Shown: positions 49,159 to 58,319 of the stretch, piece by piece
How positions within the stretch are numbered: position 1 is the first letter of the stretch
Layout of the letters: each line of letters starts with the position of its first letter
Assembly: GCA_963835535.1 (NCBI GenBank)
Contig: CAWIFL010000005.1
Span: forward strand, 558,001 to 622,000
Length of the DNA: 64,000 nt
DNA from: Fen-1245 sp963835535
GTDB lineage: Bacteria; Gemmatimonadota; Gemmatimonadetes; Gemmatimonadales; JACORV01
Direction of reading: 5' to 3'
Position numbers and translations under genes: made by a program
Notes under the pieces: model-generated
The model's input: only the letters and a program-made list of their open reading frames with translations
Database searches by the model: none
Told to the model about the DNA's origin: nothing

Positions 49159-51570
49159 ATGGATTCGCTGCTCGGCGACCTCCGCTACGCCGTCCGCACG
49201 CTCCTCAAGAGTCCGGGCTTCACGCTCGTGGCCGTGCTGACCCTCGCGCTCGGCATCGGCGCCAACACCGCGATCTTCAGCGTCCTCTACGGGGTGCTGC
49301 TGCGCCCGCTGCCGTACCCGGAGCCGGACCGGCTCGTCGGGCTGTCGGCGCTTTACCAGGGGAACCGGGGCTGGGAGGACGTGAACTGGCGCCAGTACGT
49401 CTTCCTGCGCGACAACAGCAGCGTCTTCGACGCCCTGGGCGTCGAGACCGGCGTCGGCTTCAACGTCTTCACGGGCGGCGCGGCCGATCGCGCAAACGGC
49501 GCGCGCGTCTCGAGCAACTTCTTCCACGTCCTCGGCGCCTCGCCCATGCTCGGTCGCACGTTCACGGCGGACGAGGACCAGATCGGCGGCCCGGAGGTCG
49601 TGGTCCTCAGCTATGGGTACTGGCAGCGGCGGTTCGGCGGCGACAGTTCGATCGTGGGCCGGGCCATCGACCTCGACGGCGCGCCGTACACCGTCGTGGG
49701 CGTCATGCCCCGGAGCTTCCAGTCGCTCCCGCCCGTCGATCTCTGGTCCACGGTCGCGCAGGTTTCGCGCAGCGTCGGGGGCGGATCGAATCTCACGCTG
49801 ATCGGGCGGATCAGGCGGGATCTGACCCTCGCGCAAGCGCAGTCCGGCTTCTCGACCACGCTGGACGCGTTGCGGCAGGCCGACCCGCACGATCTCTCGA
49901 AGAACGTGCGGTACGAAATCTATCCGTTCCGTAAACTGGCGGTGACCCAGCTGCGCGCGCCGGTCGTGGAGCTGCTCGGCGCCGTCGCGTTCGTCCTGCT
50001 GATCGCCTGCGCCAATGTGGCGGCGCTGGTGCTCGGTCGCTCGGCCGAGCGTGGACGCGAGCTGGCGGTGCGCGTGGCGTTCGGCGCCTCGCGGGGCCGC
50101 ATCCTGCGCCAGCTCGTGTCGGAGAACGTCCTGCTGGCGCTGCTGGGCGGCGCGGTCGCGCTGGCGCTCGCGCGCTGGGGGCTCGACGTCATGCTCACCT
50201 TCGTGCCGCCCGACCTCGCCGGGATCGGCATCACGCTCGACTGGCGGGCCGTCGCGTTCACCTTCGTCGTGTCGCTCTCCACCGGCCTGCTCTTTGGTCT
50301 CTTCCCGGCGTACCGCGCCTCGGCCGAGGATCCGCAGGACTCGCTGCGCGAGGGCGCGGGCCGCACGACCGCGGGCGCCGGACGCAGCCGCCTGCGCAGC
50401 GCGCTGGTCGTCGCGGAGCTGGCACTCTCGCTCGTCCTCCTGGTGGGGGCCGGTCTGCTGATCCGCACGGTCGGCAATCTGCTCGGCACGGATCCCGGAT
50501 TCGATCCCAGCCGCGTCCTCTCGGCCGAGATCTGGCTGAGCGGCCCCGGCTTCGACTCGACCGCGAAGATCGCCGATTTCTACCGGCGTCTCACCGACCG
50601 CCTCGAGGCGATCCCCGGCGTGACGTCGGCCGCGGTGGCCGAGGCGGGCTCGCCGCTGGAGCGGGGCGGCAACTACTGGGTGATGATCGAGGGACGGAGC
50701 GACGGCTGGTCGGTGGACTACCGGACGATCACGCCCGGCTACTTCCGCACGCTCTCCATTCCGGTGAAGCAGGGCCAGGAATTCAACGCCGGCGACGGGC
50801 CCGGCGCGGGGCCGGTCGCGATCGTGAACGAGTCATTTGTGCGGCAGCTGTTCTCGGCGCACGATCCCATCGGCCGCATCGTCTACCTGGGGGGGCAGGG
50901 CAACCCGCCGCGTCGCATCGTGGGCGTGGTCGGCGACGTGAAGTCGGAGATCGCTCGCACCGTGCCGCCGACGGTTTTCATCCCTTCCGCCCAGACGCCG
51001 GTGGGCTTCACGCGGCTATTCGGCGTCTGGTTCCCGACGCACGTGATGGTGCGCGCGAGCGGCGATCCGGCCGCGCTCGCGGGCGTCGTCCGCGCGGCGA
51101 TCCACGACACCGATCCGCGCGTCCCGGTGGGCCGCATGCGGACGCTGGACGAGGTCCTCTCGGCGTCGGTGGCGTTCAACCGGTTCCAGATGCTGCTGAT
51201 CGCGATCTTCGCGGGGCTGGCGCTGGTGCTCGCGGCGGTGGGTACCTACGGCGTCATGAGCTACCTGGTCGCGCAGCGCACGCACGAGATCGGCGTGCGC
51301 GTGGCGCTGGGGGCCGTGCCGCGCGACGTGCTGGGGATGGTGCTGCGCCGCGGCCTGGCGCTGGCCGGCGGCGGCCTGGTGCTCGGCCTCGTGGGAGCCG
51401 GCGCGCTCACGCGCCTGTTGGCGAGCCAACTCTACGGTGTGCGGCCGCTCGACCCGCTGACGTTCGGGGCGGTGACGGCGGTGCTGCTGCTGGTCGCGCT
51501 CCTGGCCTGCTTCGTCCCAGCCTGGCGCGCGGCGCGGGTGGATCCGGTGGTGGCGCTGAGGGCGGAATGA
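49159..51570 (+). CDS. ADOP-family ABC transporter permease 6
   Basis: An 803-residue permease. ATG 49159 is chosen because it starts the family pattern (MDSLLGDLRYAVRTLLKSPG); an in-frame start at 49129 would add ten atypical residues. LRPLPYPEPDRLV and ALGIGANTAIFSV are canonical. The first FtsX domain reads IACANVAALVLGRSAERGRE, less conserved than its neighbours. It has its own 144-nt upstream region, so it may start a new transcription unit. A heptanucleotide hairpin follows within 7 nt of the stop. Confidence 0.94.
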   Translation: MDSLLGDLRYAVRTLLKSPGFTLVAVLTLALGIGANTAIFSVLYGVLLRPLPYPEPDRLVGLSALYQGNRGWEDVNWRQYVFLRDNSSVFDALGVETGVGFNVFTGGAADRANGARVSSNFFHVLGASPMLGRTFTADEDQIGGPEVVVLSYGYWQRRFGGDSSIVGRAIDLDGAPYTVVGVMPRSFQSLPPVDLWSTVAQVSRSVGGGSNLTLIGRIRRDLTLAQAQSGFSTTLDALRQADPHDLSKNVRYEIYPFRKLAVTQLRAPVVELLGAVAFVLLIACANVAALVLGRSAERGRELAVRVAFGASRGRILRQLVSENVLLALLGGAVALALARWGLDVMLTFVPPDLAGIGITLDWRAVAFTFVVSLSTGLLFGLFPAYRASAEDPQDSLREGAGRTTAGAGRSRLRSALVVAELALSLVLLVGAGLLIRTVGNLLGTDPGFDPSRVLSAEIWLSGPGFDSTAKIADFYRRLTDRLEAIPGVTSAAVAEAGSPLERGGNYWVMIEGRSDGWSVDYRTITPGYFRTLSIPVKQGQEFNAGDGPGAGPVAIVNESFVRQLFSAHDPIGRIVYLGGQGNPPRRIVGVVGDVKSEIARTVPPTVFIPSAQTPVGFTRLFGVWFPTHVMVRASGDPAALAGVVRAAIHDTDPRVPVGRMRTLDEVLSASVAFNRFQMLLIAIFAGLALVLAAVGTYGVMSYLVAQRTHEIGVRVALGAVPRDVLGMVLRRGLALAGGGLVLGLVGAGALTRLLASQLYGVRPLDPLTFGAVTAVLLLVALLACFVPAWRAARVDPVVALRAE

Positions 51571-51576
51571 TCGAAA

Positions 51577-51652
51577 GGGAGTAGGGTGTGGGGTGTAGGG
51601 TGTCGGAAGAGCGGCGCCGCTGGCTACACCCTACCCCCTACACCCTACACCC
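51577..51652. repeat. Inverted heptanucleotide arrays able to form a hairpin
   Basis: Left arm 51577-51604 (GGGAGTA, GGGTGTG, GGGTGTA, GGGTGTC); right arm 51625-51652 (TACACCC, TACCCCC, TACACCC, TACACCC). The 20-nt loop holds a GCGGCGCCGC palindrome. It lies between ADOP 6 and 7. The ADOP 7 frame is open through the right arm (reading LHPTPYTLHP), which is not native protein. Confidence 0.92.
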
Positions 51653-51674
51653 AGCTCCTCGGGAGTTCGACGCC

Positions 51675-54083
51675 GTGGATGCACTAACGCAGGATCTCCG
51701 CTACGCCATCCGCACGCTCCTCAAGAGCCCCGGCTTCTCCATCCTCGCCGTGCTCACCCTGGCCCTCGGCATCGGGGTCAGCGTCGCGATCTTCTCCGTC
51801 GTGGACGGCGTGCTCTTGCGGCCGCTGCCGTTCGCCGACTCGCGGCGCCTCGTCGCCGTTTGCGAGACGCACCCCTCGGTCGAGGGGTTCTGCATCGCGT
51901 CGCCCCCCGACGTCGAGGATTTCGCGGCCCGGAGCCGCACGCTCTCGTCCATCGGCCTCGGCCGCGACTGGCCGTTCACGGCGCGCCGCGGCGCTTCGTC
52001 GGAAGGGGTGGACGGCGGTCTCGCCACTCCCGGCCTCTTCAGGACGCTGCAGCTGACGCCCGCGTTGGGCCGGTTCTTCCGGCCCGAGGACCTGGGTCCT
52101 GGGGCCGCGCACGTGACGGTGCTGAGCGACGCGCTGTGGCGCTCCTGGTACGGCGGCGACTCCGCCATCGTGGGCCGGTCGCTCGTCCTGGACGGCCAGA
52201 GCTACCAGGTCGTCGGCGTGATGCGCCCCGGCGCGGAGGTCCCGCAGCTGGAGGAGGCGCGGCTCTGGGTCCCGCTCCCGTTCAATCCGAAGGACGAGGA
52301 GAACCGGAAGTGGCGCGGCTTTCAGGTGATCGGCCGGCTGGCCGAGGGCGCGACGCCGGCATCGGCCGCCGCGGAGCTGGGTGCGATCCAGCGCGACTTG
52401 GGCGTGCGCTATCCGCAGACGAACCGGGACTGGGGCGTGCGCGTCGCGCCACTCCTGGATCAGATGGTCGGGCCAGTGCGCCCGACGCTGCTGGTCTTCA
52501 TGGGCGCGGTCGCGATCCTGTTGCTCGTGGCATGCGCCAACGTCGCGAATCTGCTGGTGGCGCGCGGCGCCTCGCGCGAACGGGAGTTCGCTCTGCGCTC
52601 GGCCCTCGGTGCGGGACCGAGGCAGCTGTTCCGCCTCATCGCCGCGGAGAGCGTGGTGATGGCGCTCGTGGGCGGCGCGGCCGGCCTGCTGGTGGCGCGC
52701 TGGGCGATGGACGCGCTCCTGCCGCTCATCCCCGGCGGGCTGCCGCGGCTGGAAGGTGTCGCGCTCGACGCGCGGGTCCTGGGATTCGCGCTGTTGCTGA
52801 CGGTCGCGACGGGCATCCTCGCGGGCCTCGCGCCGGCGGTGCGCGCCGCGCGCCTCGATCTGGCGGCCGCGATCAAGGAGGGCCACCAGCCGGTGGCGTG
52901 GCGCCAGGCGCTCGGCCTCAGGGGCGGACTGGTCATCGCCGAAGTGGCGATGGCGTTCGTCCTGGCGACGGGCGCCGGGCTCCTGGCGCGCAGCTTCGCT
53001 TCGTTGCTCCGTTGGGAGCCCGGCTTCGACCAGCACAACGTGCTCACGTTCTGGACGCTCGCCTCGGACGGCAAATACAAGGACCACGCGAGCGTCACCG
53101 CGGTCTTCGAGCGCATCAGCGCGGAGCTGCGGACGATCCCCGGCGTGACCTCGGTGGGGATGGCGTCGAGCGGGCCGCTGTTCGGCGGGACTGAGACGGG
53201 CGAGTTCGTTCTGGAGGGCTCGGAGGCGGTGGCCGGCCGCGAGCCCGTGGTGGCGCGGTGGTACGACATGGATCCGGGTTACTTCCCGACCCTCGGCGTG
53301 GCGCTGAAGCGCGGCCGGTTCTTCACCATCGCGGATCGCGAGGACGCGGCGCCGGTGGTCATCATCAACGAGACGATGGCGCACCGCTACTTCGGCGGCG
53401 TGGACCCCGTCGGACGGCGAGTTCGCCAGAAAGACTGGACGGCGTCCGCGGAGGTCGTCGGGGTCGTTGCGGACATTCCGCCATTCCTGCCCGGGACGCC
53501 GGCCCAGCCGGAGATCTACTGGCCCTACGCGCAGTCGCCGCGCTGGGCGAGCTACTTCGTGTTGCGCACCAGCGGGGACCCGACGGCGATCGTGAAGGCC
53601 GTCGCGGCGCGCCTCAAGAGCGTGGACCCGGACATGGAGGCGAGCGGCCCGGCGACCCTCGAGGACCGGGTGGGGCGGCAGCTGCGCCGCCCGCGTTTCA
53701 ACCTGCTCCTGATCGGCGTGTTCGCCGCGTTCGCCCTCGGCCTCACCGTCGTCGGCGTGTACGGGGTCATCGCCGCGTCGGTGGCGGGACGCACACGGGA
53801 GATCGGCGTGCGCGTGGCGCTCGGCGCCACCGCCCGCCAGGTCCTGGGTATGGTGGTAAAGGAAGGGATGGTCCTGGTTGGTCTCGGCGTGGCCATCGGC
53901 CTGGTGGCCGCGATCTGGCTGACGCGCTTCGCCTCGAAGATGCTCTACGGCGTGACGCCCGGTGACGTGTGGACGCGGGTCGTCGTCGTGGCGCTCGTGG
54001 CCGGCGCCGCGCTCCTGGCCTGCTTCATCCCCGCGCGCCGCGCGACCAAGGTGGATCCCCTGGTGGCGCTCAGGAGCGAATGA
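51675..54083 (+). CDS. ADOP-family ABC transporter permease 7
   Basis: An 802-residue permease. GTG 51675 is chosen because it begins the family pattern (DALTQDLRYAIRTLLKSPG); upstream sequence in frame is only the repeat array. The first membrane helix reads LALGIGVSVAIFSVVDGV and the first FtsX domain VACANVANLLVARGASRERE. It ends TKVDPLVALRSE, the same as ADOP 8, with which it shares its final residues, suggesting a recent common origin. ADOP 8 begins 1 nt after its stop. Confidence 0.94.
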   Translation: MDALTQDLRYAIRTLLKSPGFSILAVLTLALGIGVSVAIFSVVDGVLLRPLPFADSRRLVAVCETHPSVEGFCIASPPDVEDFAARSRTLSSIGLGRDWPFTARRGASSEGVDGGLATPGLFRTLQLTPALGRFFRPEDLGPGAAHVTVLSDALWRSWYGGDSAIVGRSLVLDGQSYQVVGVMRPGAEVPQLEEARLWVPLPFNPKDEENRKWRGFQVIGRLAEGATPASAAAELGAIQRDLGVRYPQTNRDWGVRVAPLLDQMVGPVRPTLLVFMGAVAILLLVACANVANLLVARGASREREFALRSALGAGPRQLFRLIAAESVVMALVGGAAGLLVARWAMDALLPLIPGGLPRLEGVALDARVLGFALLLTVATGILAGLAPAVRAARLDLAAAIKEGHQPVAWRQALGLRGGLVIAEVAMAFVLATGAGLLARSFASLLRWEPGFDQHNVLTFWTLASDGKYKDHASVTAVFERISAELRTIPGVTSVGMASSGPLFGGTETGEFVLEGSEAVAGREPVVARWYDMDPGYFPTLGVALKRGRFFTIADREDAAPVVIINETMAHRYFGGVDPVGRRVRQKDWTASAEVVGVVADIPPFLPGTPAQPEIYWPYAQSPRWASYFVLRTSGDPTAIVKAVAARLKSVDPDMEASGPATLEDRVGRQLRRPRFNLLLIGVFAAFALGLTVVGVYGVIAASVAGRTREIGVRVALGATARQVLGMVVKEGMVLVGLGVAIGLVAAIWLTRFASKMLYGVTPGDVWTRVVVVALVAGAALLACFIPARRATKVDPLVALRSE

Positions 54084-54084
54084 C

Positions 54085-56484
54085 GTGGAGCGGCTGCTGC
54101 AGGACCTGCGCTACGCCGCCCGGACGCTCCTCAAGAGCCCGGGCTTCACCCTGGTCGCGATCGTGACGCTGGCTCTCGGCATCGGAATCGGTACGACGAT
54201 GTTCAGCGTCGTCGAGGGCGTGCTGCTCAAGTCGCTGCCGTTCCCCGATGCCGACCGTCTGGTGGACATCAAGCAGGTTCAGGAACAGAGCCGCAAGCCC
54301 GGCACCGTCGGCGGCGGCACGTCACCCTTGGCTGCGTACGTTCGCTGGAGCGCGGCGGACCGGGTCTTCGACGCCACAGCCACCTACATCGGCCGCTCGG
54401 GCATCCTGCGGGGGCGCGGGTCGGCTGAGCGCGTGACGTCCTTCGGTGTCTCCGCGGGGTTCTTTCCGATGCTCGGGGCGCATCCGCTCCTCGGGCGTGC
54501 CTTCCGCCCCGACGAAGATCGTCCGGGCGGCGCCCCGGTCGCGGTGCTGAGCTACGACTTCTGGACGTCGCGCCTCGGGGCCGATCCACAGATTCTCGGC
54601 CGCGCGGTCACGGTGGACACGACCGCCTACACGATCGTCGGCGTGATGCCGGCGGGCTTCCGGTATCCGGCCGACGCGAGGATGTGGACGAACCTCGGGG
54701 CATCGCTCAGCGGCCCGGCGGGCGCGGCGCGCGCCCGGCAATTCGGGTTCTGGGTGCTCGCGAGGCTGCGCGCCGGCGTGACGGTGGAGGAGGCGCAGCT
54801 TCAGCTCGACGCCATCAGCCGCCGAGCCTGGCTCACGGACCCCGACGCCAAGCCGTGGCTCCCCGTCGTGAACCCGCTGCGGGATTTCCTCACCGGGCGC
54901 GCGCGGACGCCGCTGCTGATCATGCTCGGCGCCGTCGCGCTGGTGCTGCTGATCGCCTGCGCGAACGTGGCGAGCCTCGTCCTTTCGCGCGCGCTCGCGC
55001 GCCAGCACCAGATGGCGATGCGCGTCGCCCTCGGGGCGGGGCGCGGGCGTCTGGTGGAGGGCGCCGTCGCGGAGTCGCTGATCCTCGCAGCCGGCGGCGG
55101 CGTGCTCGGACTGCTGCTCGCGGCGTGGTGCGTGCCGCTGGTGGTGAAGTCTCGCCGGCGCGGAGCTGCCGCGTGCCGCGGAGATCTCCTCGATGCCCGT
55201 GTGCTGGCGGTGTGCCTGGGTGCCAGCGTGCTCGCCGCGGTGCTGACGGCGGTGCTCCCCGCCTGGCACGCCGCCCGGCTGCCGCCGGCGGAAGCGCTGA
55301 AGGCGGGTGGCCAGGATCGCGTCGTGGCCTCGCGCGGGACGCTGGGAGGCGCGCTCATCGTCGGCCAGCTCGCCCTCACGACGATCCTGCTCGCCGGAGC
55401 CGCACTCCTCGTAAAGAGCTTCGTGGGCCTGACCCGTGTGGATCCGGGGTTCGATCCCCGTCATCTCCTGGTTGCCGAGGTCCAGCTGCCTGGCGCGCAA
55501 TACTCGCGCGATGCTCAGCGCCTCGAGTACGTCCGTCAGGCCCAGGAACGTCTCGGTGCCGTGCCGGGTGTGACCGCGACGGCCGCGGGGACGGGGATTC
55601 CGCTGTCTCCGGGTGCGCTCAGCGTGGTGACGCGGCCCGGCCCCGACGGCAAGCCCGCCGCCGTCCTCGTGTTCATCGCGGCGGTCTCGCCCGACTACTT
55701 CCGCGTGCTCGGCATCCCTCTGCTGCGCGGCCGTGGCCTCGAGGCGGTGGACCCGGATGCCGTCGTCCTGGATGCGGCCGCGGCTGAAGAGTACTTCCCC
55801 GGGGAGGATCCGATCGGCAGACGATTCACCTTCTACGCGAACGTCGCCCGGACCGTCGTCGGGGTGGTGGGGAACGTGCGCCAGGAGATGCTCCCGATCC
55901 CCGCGCCGATGCACGTGTACTGGCCGTACTCGCAGGAGGCCTCCGGCTACCTCAAGCTCCTCGCGGTCACCAGGGGCGATCCGGCGCGGAGTGTGCCGGC
56001 GGTGCGCCGGGCCCTCCAGGAGGTGGACCTCGACGTACCGGTGGATCGGGTCGAGCCGATGACGGCGATGATGTCCGAGTCGCTGGCGAGGCAGCGGCTG
56101 TACTCGCTGCTCCTCGCCAGCTTCGCCGTCATGGCGCTGGTGCTCTCGGCCGTCGGTGTCTACGGGCTCGCATCCTATGGTGTGAGCCATCGGACCCGTG
56201 AGTTCGGCATCCGGATCGCGTTGGGCGCCGACCGGCGGAACGTGCTGCGTCTCGTACTGGGCCGCGCGCTGGTGCTCGCCGGCCTCGGCCTGGTGCTGGG
56301 TCTCGCCGGGGCGTTCGTGGCGACGCGGACGCTGCGCGGGCTGCTGGTTGGGGTAGGGCCGGCGGATCCGTGGGCGCTGGCAGCCGCCGCGGTCGTGCTC
56401 TTCGGCGTGACGGTGGCCGCCAGCTATCTTCCCGCGCGCCGCGCGACGAAGGTGGACCCGCTGGTGGCGCTGCGAAGCGAATGA
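54085..56484 (+). CDS. ADOP-family ABC transporter permease 8 (with a compensated internal frameshift)
   Basis: A 799-residue permease from GTG 54085, the second nucleotide after the ADOP 7 stop. It opens VERLLQDLRYAARTLLKSPG and ends TKVDPLVALRSE. Between about 55150 and 55188 the protein reads SRRRGAAACRGD, unlike any ADOP, whereas the +1 frame over the same bases reads LAGAELPRAAEIS, which fits the family at this place, just before LDARVLAVC. Two indels that cancel each other are the simplest explanation; they may be real or assembly errors. The rest is intact. The stop overlaps the DUF3052 gene by 4 bp (ATGA). Confidence 0.92.
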   Translation: MERLLQDLRYAARTLLKSPGFTLVAIVTLALGIGIGTTMFSVVEGVLLKSLPFPDADRLVDIKQVQEQSRKPGTVGGGTSPLAAYVRWSAADRVFDATATYIGRSGILRGRGSAERVTSFGVSAGFFPMLGAHPLLGRAFRPDEDRPGGAPVAVLSYDFWTSRLGADPQILGRAVTVDTTAYTIVGVMPAGFRYPADARMWTNLGASLSGPAGAARARQFGFWVLARLRAGVTVEEAQLQLDAISRRAWLTDPDAKPWLPVVNPLRDFLTGRARTPLLIMLGAVALVLLIACANVASLVLSRALARQHQMAMRVALGAGRGRLVEGAVAESLILAAGGGVLGLLLAAWCVPLVVKSRRRGAAACRGDLLDARVLAVCLGASVLAAVLTAVLPAWHAARLPPAEALKAGGQDRVVASRGTLGGALIVGQLALTTILLAGAALLVKSFVGLTRVDPGFDPRHLLVAEVQLPGAQYSRDAQRLEYVRQAQERLGAVPGVTATAAGTGIPLSPGALSVVTRPGPDGKPAAVLVFIAAVSPDYFRVLGIPLLRGRGLEAVDPDAVVLDAAAAEEYFPGEDPIGRRFTFYANVARTVVGVVGNVRQEMLPIPAPMHVYWPYSQEASGYLKLLAVTRGDPARSVPAVRRALQEVDLDVPVDRVEPMTAMMSESLARQRLYSLLLASFAVMALVLSAVGVYGLASYGVSHRTREFGIRIALGADRRNVLRLVLGRALVLAGLGLVLGLAGAFVATRTLRGLLVGVGPADPWALAAAAVVLFGVTVAASYLPARRATKVDPLVALRSE

Positions 56485-56888
56485 CGGCCGGCTACTCGAA
56501 GCGCTCCCTGGTGGACAAGCTCGGCATCAAGCCGGGCGCGTCGGTGCTGATCCTTGAGGCGCCGAAGGGCTACGCGAAGACGCTCGGAGCGCTTCCCGAC
56601 GGGGTCGCCGTGGCCAAGGCGCCGAGGCCCGGCCTCGACTTCATCCACCTCTTCGTCACCAAGCGCGCGGACCTCGGGCGCCGCTTCGCCGCGCTCCAGA
56701 AGGCGCTGGCCCCGGCGGGGATGCTCTGGGTCTCCTGGCCCAAGAAGGCCGCCGGCGTCCCGACGGACGTCACGGAGGACGTGGTCCGCGAGGTGGCCCT
56801 CGCGCGCGGGCTGGTGGACGTGAAAGTCTGCGCGGTGGATGACACGTGGTCGGGCCTGAAACTGGTACGCCGCCTCAAGGACAGGTGA
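56481..56888 (+). CDS. DUF3052-family protein
   Basis: A 135-residue soluble protein matching the DUF3052 pattern: SLVDKLGIKPGASVLILEAP at the start, DFIHLFVTKRADLGRRFAAL in the middle and LWVSWPKKAAGVPTDVTED, then CAVDDTWSGLKLVRR at the end. Function is unknown. The fold resembles a small Rossmann-like domain. The ATG overlaps the ADOP 8 stop, so it is co-translated with the permease. It is followed by a one-armed heptanucleotide array. Confidence 0.88.
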   Translation: MTAGYSKRSLVDKLGIKPGASVLILEAPKGYAKTLGALPDGVAVAKAPRPGLDFIHLFVTKRADLGRRFAALQKALAPAGMLWVSWPKKAAGVPTDVTEDVVREVALARGLVDVKVCAVDDTWSGLKLVRRLKDR

Positions 56889-56900
56889 TGCCGTTCCGTC

Positions 56901-56928
56901 TAACCCCTAACCCCTAACCCCTAACCCC
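56901..56928. repeat. Heptanucleotide array (TAACCCC)4, single arm
   Basis: Four perfect TAACCCC units between the DUF3052 gene and the sigma-54 regulator, ending 14 nt before the regulator's ATG. No complementary arm is nearby. The unit matches the right arm of the 37768-37851 element. Confidence 0.92.
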
Positions 56929-56942
56929 GGTATTTCTTACTC

Positions 56943-58304
56943 ATGCCGTCATCCGCAGCCCGCATCCTCGTCGCCGACGACCAGAAGGACGTCCTCGAAG
57001 CGCTCCGTCTCCTCCTCAAGGGCGAAGGGTTCGAGGTGGAGACCGCGGCGTCGCCGGCGGCGATCCTGAGCGCGCTCGATGCCGGCGACTTCGACGCGGC
57101 ACTGATGGACCTCAACTACACCCGCGACACCACCTCCGGGCGCGAAGGATTCGACCTCCTCACCCGGATCCAGGCGCTCGACGCCACGCTGCCGGTCGTC
57201 GTGATGACGGCGTGGGGGAGCGTGGATGGCGCGGTCGAGGCGATGCGTCGCGGCGCCCGGGACTACGTGCAGAAGCCGTGGGACAACACGCGGCTCCTCG
57301 CCCAGCTCCGCACCCAGGTCGAGCTGTCGCGCGCCCTCCGGCGCACCCAGCGGCTCGAAGAGCAGAACCGCCTCCTTCGGCAGGGCGGCTTCCCCGAGCT
57401 GATCGCCGAGTCGCCCGCGATGCAGCCGGTGCTCCGGCTGATGGAGCGCGTGGGGCCCTCCGACGCGAGCATCCTCATCACCGGCGAGCACGGCACCGGC
57501 AAGGAGCTGGTGGCCCAGTGGCTCCACGCCGCCTCGGCGCGCGCCGCGCGCCCGCTCGTCGCCGTGAACGTCGGCGGCCTCTCCGAGGGCGTGTTCGAGA
57601 GCGAGATGTTCGGCCACGTGAAGGGCGCCTTCACCGACGCCCGCAGCGACCGGACCGGGCGGTTCGAGCTGGCCGACGGCGGCACGCTCTTCCTCGACGA
57701 GATCGCGAACGTGCCGCTGGCGCAGCAGGCCAAGCTGCTGCGCGTGCTCCAGTCGGGGGAGATCGAGCGGGTCGGCTCCTCGCGCACTCGGCGCGTGGAC
57801 GTGCGCATGCTCGCGGCGACGAACGCGGATCTCTATGCCGAAGTCGCAGCCGGCCGGTTCCGGGAGGACCTGCTGTTCCGCCTCAACACGATCGAGGTCC
57901 ACCTCCCGCCGCTCCGCGACCGGCGTGAGGACATCCTCCCGATCGCGCTGCTCTGCCTCCGGCGCTCCGCGATGCGCTACCGCAAGAGCCTGAACGGGTT
58001 CGACCGCGCGGCGATCGAGGCGCTGCATGCGCACGCCTGGCCGGGCAACGTCCGCGAGCTGGACCACGCGGTCGAGCGCGCGGTGCTGCTGGCGCAGGGC
58101 GACGTCGTCTGCGCCGGCGATCTCGCGCTCGAGCCGCCGCCGGCCGCCGGCGGACATCTCGAAGAGATGACGCTCGAAGACGTCGAAAAGGTCCTGATCC
58201 AGAAAGCCCTGGCCCGCTTCGGCGGCAACGTGAGCCAGGCCGCCAAGCAGCTCGGTCTGTCGCGCAGCGCGCTGTACCGCCGGCTCCAGGCCTACGGTCT
58301 CTAG
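56943..58304 (+). CDS. NtrC-family sigma-54-dependent response regulator (GAFTDA variant)
   Basis: Activator that would remodel sigma-54 RNA polymerase at target promoters. The 453-residue protein has a receiver (1-120; Asp56 in LMDLNYT, Lys in VQKPW), an AAA+ domain (about 155-390; Walker A GEHGTGKE with Lys187, LFLDEI, arginine-finger region FREDLLFRL) and a FIS-type HTH (GNVSQAAKQLGLSRSALYRRL). The sigma-54-contact loop at 228-233 reads GAFTDA, not GAFTGA, a known but less common variant. The partner kinase begins 15 nt downstream. The location inside the ADOP cluster suggests control of transporter genes. No clear Shine-Dalgarno precedes the ATG. Confidence 0.95.
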   Translation: MPSSAARILVADDQKDVLEALRLLLKGEGFEVETAASPAAILSALDAGDFDAALMDLNYTRDTTSGREGFDLLTRIQALDATLPVVVMTAWGSVDGAVEAMRRGARDYVQKPWDNTRLLAQLRTQVELSRALRRTQRLEEQNRLLRQGGFPELIAESPAMQPVLRLMERVGPSDASILITGEHGTGKELVAQWLHAASARAARPLVAVNVGGLSEGVFESEMFGHVKGAFTDARSDRTGRFELADGGTLFLDEIANVPLAQQAKLLRVLQSGEIERVGSSRTRRVDVRMLAATNADLYAEVAAGRFREDLLFRLNTIEVHLPPLRDRREDILPIALLCLRRSAMRYRKSLNGFDRAAIEALHAHAWPGNVRELDHAVERAVLLAQGDVVCAGDLALEPPPAAGGHLEEMTLEDVEKVLIQKALARFGGNVSQAAKQLGLSRSALYRRLQAYGL

Positions 58305-58319
58305 GCGGGAGCGCTGCCG

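Noticed and set aside
51588..51674. N-terminal extension of ADOP 7 from an upstream ATG
   Set aside because: The added residues are the translated heptanucleotide array and match no other permease; the family pattern begins at GTG 51675.
30846..56928. Heptanucleotide arrays as telomere repeats or CRISPR
   Set aside because: GGGTTTA-like units resemble plant telomeres, but they are short, internal, interspersed and in both orientations; there are no spacers or cas genes.
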